The notes under the pieces are model-generated. The model searched no databases and had not been told where the DNA came from. It worked only from the letters and a program-made list of their open reading frames with translations. A stretch of 64,000 nucleotides of DNA from Bradyrhizobium sp. Ce-3 (GTDB taxonomy: Bacteria; Pseudomonadota; Alphaproteobacteria; Rhizobiales; Xanthobacteraceae), in assembly GCF_022835695.1 (NCBI RefSeq), contig NZ_BQUV01000003.1, positions 698,283-762,282 of the forward strand, given 5' to 3'. Positions 61,216 through 64,000 of the stretch are shown here, piece after piece (the stretch's first letter is position 1; each line of letters starts with the position of its first letter). The position numbers and the translations under genes were made by a program.

Positions 61216-62067
61216 TTACTTCCCCTTCACGAACGCCGCGAACGCATCGCCGTAGTCCGGATGCCAGCGCGACAGTGGCGGGCGGTTCTCGACGATGTCG
61301 CCGGCGGCCCACAGGATGCGGCGTTCGTCGAGCGCGCGCGGCACGTCGTTGTCGGGGCAGAGGATGTAGAAGTCGCCGGCGCCGAGCCGCTCGATCATGA
61401 AGTCGACCGTCTGCTCGGATGTCCATGCCGCAGCCGGCTTCTCGGTGCGGCCGCGCGAGGTCAGCCCGGTAAAGACGAAGCCCGGGATCAACAGATGCGC
61501 CGTGAGCTTGCAGCCGTCGGTGTTGCGCAGCTCGTGCTGCAGCGCTTCGGTGAACGCCTTCACGCCGGCCTTGGAGACGTTGTAGGCGGGATCGCCCGGC
61601 GGCGTGGTGATGCCCTGCTTGGAGCCGGTGTTGATGATCAGCCCCGGCCGGCCGCGCTTGATCATGTTGGGCGCGAACGCCTGCGTGCCGTTGATCACGC
61701 CCCACAGATTGACGCCGAGGATGCGCTGCCAATTGTCCGCGGGACCGAACATCGCGCTGTCGGGCTGGATGCCGGCATTGTTCATCAGGATGTCGGTGCC
61801 GCCGAATCTCTTCGCGACCGCGCCCTCGAGGCTCGCGACCGCGTCGGCGTGGCTGACATCGACCGCCGCGGTCATGATGGCATCAGCGCCGCCCGGTGCC
61901 GCAGATGACAGTTTTGTCGCAGCCGCCTGCAGGCGGTCATCGCCGAGATCGGCGATGCAGACCTTCATGCCGGCCTCGGCAAACCGCAAGGCGGCAGCAA
62001 GTCCGATGCCGGAGGCGCCGCCGGTGATCACGGCAACATGATTGGCTGATATCACGGGGTGGGGCAT
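61216..62067 (-). CDS. SDR family NAD(P)-dependent oxidoreductase
   Basis: A 283-residue classical SDR: VITGGASGIGLAAALRF (GxxxGxG), NNAGI, and YNVSK (YxxxK with both catalytic residues). A C-terminal extension of about 40 residues (LCPDNDVPRALDERRILWAAGDI) is shared with a rhizobial group annotated as 3-oxoacyl or hydroxysteroid-like reductases. ATG 62067 follows GGAG. Divergent from the aldehyde dehydrogenase gene; they could act on the same alcohol-aldehyde-acid route. Confidence 0.88.
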   Translation of the reverse strand: MPHPVISANHVAVITGGASGIGLAAALRFAEAGMKVCIADLGDDRLQAAATKLSSAAPGGADAIMTAAVDVSHADAVASLEGAVAKRFGGTDILMNNAGIQPDSAMFGPADNWQRILGVNLWGVINGTQAFAPNMIKRGRPGLIINTGSKQGITTPPGDPAYNVSKAGVKAFTEALQHELRNTDGCKLTAHLLIPGFVFTGLTSRGRTEKPAAAWTSEQTVDFMIERLGAGDFYILCPDNDVPRALDERRILWAAGDIVENRPPLSRWHPDYGDAFAAFVKGK

Positions 62068-62260
62068 CTGTCGTCTCCGGACACATCTGTGGCTGACGTT
62101 CAAAATCTATCGTACCATGCACGCATTCGCATGGGAGGTTTTCATGCGTGCCGTCCTCGACAACGCTTGCTCGGCTTTACGGTTTCGCGCCTGCGCTGTA
62201 GAATCCCCGATATAACGCCTCCAAAAGACCTCAGCCGACAATTTGACAGGGAGTGCAAAC

Positions 62261-63757
62261 ATGGCTGTTTCGCAGGCTATTCCGATCACGCGCCATCCTT
62301 ATGCCGATGGCTCCTACAAGCAGATGCTGATCGACGGCAAATGGGTCGACGCCGCCTCCGGCAAGAAATTCGAGACGCACAATCCCGCGACCGGCGAACT
62401 GCTCGCGACCGTCGCCGAGGGCGATGCCGAGGATATCAACCGCGCGGTCGCGGCGGCGCGCCGTGCCTTCGAAGGGCCGTGGAGCAAGGTGAAGCCGTTC
62501 GAGCGGCAGAACATGCTGCTCAAGCTCGCCGAGCTCGTCGAGGCCAATTTCGAGGAACTGTCCCAGCTCGACACGCTCGACATGGGCGCGCCGATCAGCC
62601 GCACCCGCGGCAACAGACTGCGCGCGCTCGGCATGCTGCGCTACTACGCGGGACAGGCCACCGCGATCCATGGCGAGACCATCGAGAACTCGCTGCCCGG
62701 CGAGATCTTCTCCTACACGCTGAAGGAGCCGATCGGCGTGGTCGGCGCCATCATCCCCTGGAACGGGCCGCTGACCGCCTCGATCTGGAAGATCGGCCCG
62801 GCGATCGCGACCGGCTGCACCGTGGTGCTGAAGCCGGCCGAGGAATCGCCGCTGACCTCGCTGCGCATCGGCGAGCTCTGCATGGAGGCCGGCATTCCGC
62901 CCGGCGTCGTCAACGTCGTGCCGGGCTATGGCGAGACCGCAGGTGCTGCGCTCGCCAATCATCCCGATGTCGACAAGGTCGCCTTCACCGGCTCGCACAT
63001 CACGGGCCAGTCGATCATCCGCGCCTCGGCCGGCAACCTCAAGCGCGTGTCGCTCGAGCTCGGCGGCAAGTCGCCGGACATCGTGTTCGCCGACGCCGAT
63101 CTCGATGCGGCGGTGCCGGGCGCCGCGATGGCGGTGTTCGCCAATTCCGGGCAGATCTGCAGCGCCGGCACAAGGCTGTTCGTCGAACAGAAGGTCTATG
63201 ACGAATTCGTCGGCCGCGTCGCCGAGTTCGGCAAGAAGCTGCAGGTCGGCAACGGCCTCGATCCGAACACCCAGATCGGACCTTTGGTGTCGAAGGATCA
63301 GCTCGATCGCGTTTCGGGCTATCTCGACATCGGCCAGAAGGAAGGCGCCAAGGCGCTGGCCGGCGGTGGCCGCCTCACCGAAGGCGCGCTGTCGAAGGGC
63401 TATTTCGTGCAGCCGACGGTGTTTGCCAATGTGCAGGACAACATGCGCATTGCGCAGGAGGAGATCTTCGGCCCGGTGATCTCGGCAATCTCGTTCAAGG
63501 ACCCGGACGAGCTGATCAAGCGCGCCAACGCCACCACGTTCGGCCTCGGCTCGGGTGTCTGGACCACCAATGTCAGCAAGGCGCACCAGGTCGCCAAGGC
63601 GCTGCGCGCCGGCTCGGTCTGGGTCAATTGCTACCAGGCGATGGATCCGGCGGTGCCGTTCGGCGGCTACAAGATGAGCGGCTACGGCCGCGAGTCCGGC
63701 AAGCAGCACGTTGAGGAGTATCTCAACGTCAAGGCGGTCTGGATCAAGACGGGCTAG
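62261..63757 (+). CDS. Aldehyde dehydrogenase family protein
   Basis: A 498-residue enzyme of the phenylacetaldehyde/betaine aldehyde group. Catalytic Cys in FANSGQICSAGTRLF, Glu in LELGGKSPDIVF, IIPWNGPL near 160, and GSHITGQSI as the nucleotide loop. GGGAG precedes ATG 62261 (62243 is in frame but lacks a site). Divergent from the SDR, 193 bases apart. Confidence 0.91.
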   Translation: MAVSQAIPITRHPYADGSYKQMLIDGKWVDAASGKKFETHNPATGELLATVAEGDAEDINRAVAAARRAFEGPWSKVKPFERQNMLLKLAELVEANFEELSQLDTLDMGAPISRTRGNRLRALGMLRYYAGQATAIHGETIENSLPGEIFSYTLKEPIGVVGAIIPWNGPLTASIWKIGPAIATGCTVVLKPAEESPLTSLRIGELCMEAGIPPGVVNVVPGYGETAGAALANHPDVDKVAFTGSHITGQSIIRASAGNLKRVSLELGGKSPDIVFADADLDAAVPGAAMAVFANSGQICSAGTRLFVEQKVYDEFVGRVAEFGKKLQVGNGLDPNTQIGPLVSKDQLDRVSGYLDIGQKEGAKALAGGGRLTEGALSKGYFVQPTVFANVQDNMRIAQEEIFGPVISAISFKDPDELIKRANATTFGLGSGVWTTNVSKAHQVAKALRAGSVWVNCYQAMDPAVPFGGYKMSGYGRESGKQHVEEYLNVKAVWIKTG

Positions 63758-63810
63758 CCGGTGCTTCCTGCCTCTCGCCGCCTGCGGCGGGCAATCGCAG
63801 ATGGCATTGT

Positions 63811-63857
63811 AGTCATCCTTCGAGACGCCCGCCGTTGGCGGGCTCCTCAAGATGACG
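63811..63857. repeat. Imperfect palindrome (GTCATCCTTCGAG type)
   Basis: GTCATCCTTCGAGACGCCCG and CGTTGGCGGGCTCCTCAAGA followed by TGAC form a long imperfect hairpin 54 bases after the aldehyde dehydrogenase stop. A dispersed intergenic element of this genus that may also end the transcript. Confidence 0.6.
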
Positions 63858-63925
63858 GGGTGATTGCTCAGCTTGCTCAGCGTCATCACCCGCGCATTGT
63901 TTAGCCCGGACAGATCACTGACGGG

Positions 63926-64000
63926 TGTTCGGAGACATAGCTGACACATCAACTTGGCTGGATTGGTCCGATTCGGGAGGCCGTCCATGCCGTGGAGTGA
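63926..64000 (+). mobile_element. Left end of an IS481-type insertion sequence (cut by the window edge)
   Basis: From 63926 the sequence reads TGTTCGGAGACATAGCTGAC, which looks like the terminal repeat of rhizobial IS481 elements, and at 63987 an ATG with GGGAGG seven bases upstream opens a frame starting MPWS, the usual beginning of IS481 transposases. Only four full codons are visible. Confidence 0.5.

Noticed and set aside
62231-63988. 585-codon minus-strand frame opposite the second aldehyde dehydrogenase
   Set aside because: Antisense shadow with Arg/Asp-rich composition; the plus-strand enzyme is unmistakable.

Overview
The window is GC-rich, gene-dense alphaproteobacterial chromosome. 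Gene content and protein flavour (two complete ABC importers, many SDR/TetR pairs, CaiB-type CoA transferase, amidohydrolase_2 proteins, dispersed GC-rich palindromic repeats) suggest Bradyrhizobium or a close relative in the Nitrobacteraceae; this is judged from protein character, not from a marker gene. I saw no rRNA, tRNA, CRISPR array or prophage. The right edge enters what looks like an IS481-type insertion sequence.

Layout. 1-6.1 kb: end of an unidentified gene, a secreted protein, a TetR-controlled SDR, an AraC regulator, then a CaiB/BaiF CoA-transferase-SDR-GST run. 6.4-14.4 kb: a guanidine-assimilation operon, with a sigma-54 promoter, a guanidine-I (ykkC) riboswitch with terminator, a three-gene ABC importer, two DUF1989 carboxyguanidine deiminase subunits and a biotin-dependent guanidine carboxylase. 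Allophanate hydrolase, the last enzyme needed, is not in the window. 14.5-18 kb: GNAT, LysR, and an adenylate cyclase/TolB-like/TPR protein. 18-23 kb (minus): a complete Liv-type branched-chain amino-acid/amide ABC system whose two ATPases carry matching defects in one composite ATP site, then a tandem-TetR regulator. 24.7-32.5 kb: PanE-like protein, Rnk, split ChrA pair with LysR, CMD-family protein, GlxA-type regulator with isocyanide hydratase.

32.7-39.5 kb: two amidohydrolases plus a Rieske ferredoxin, an AT-richer membrane protein that looks acquired, a GST, and a PNPOx-FNR-ferredoxin fusion. 39.5-43 kb: a small secreted protein with an apparent frameshift and a TetR/MECR-like oxidoreductase pair. 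43-48.6 kb: a hydratase, the molybdenum storage protein genes mosB-mosA, a cupin, a fatty-acid desaturase and a cold-shock protein with a clear terminator. 48.9-56.2 kb: TetR/PspA/YiaAB stress genes with three operators, then a five-gene fully overlapping cassette (GNAT, ThiF/E1-like, polytopic membrane protein, second acyltransferase, nitroreductase). I regard this cassette as the best candidate for an undescribed pathway. 56.3-63.8 kb: zinc ribbon protein, DUF2478 protein, two aldehyde dehydrogenases, an NmrA-like/TetR divergent pair that shares its operator with the TetR/SDR locus at 1.7 kb, and another SDR.

The main theme is small-molecule catabolism under local one-component regulators, with nitrogen acquisition (guanidine, branched-chain amino acids/amides) and molybdenum storage as the distinctive parts.
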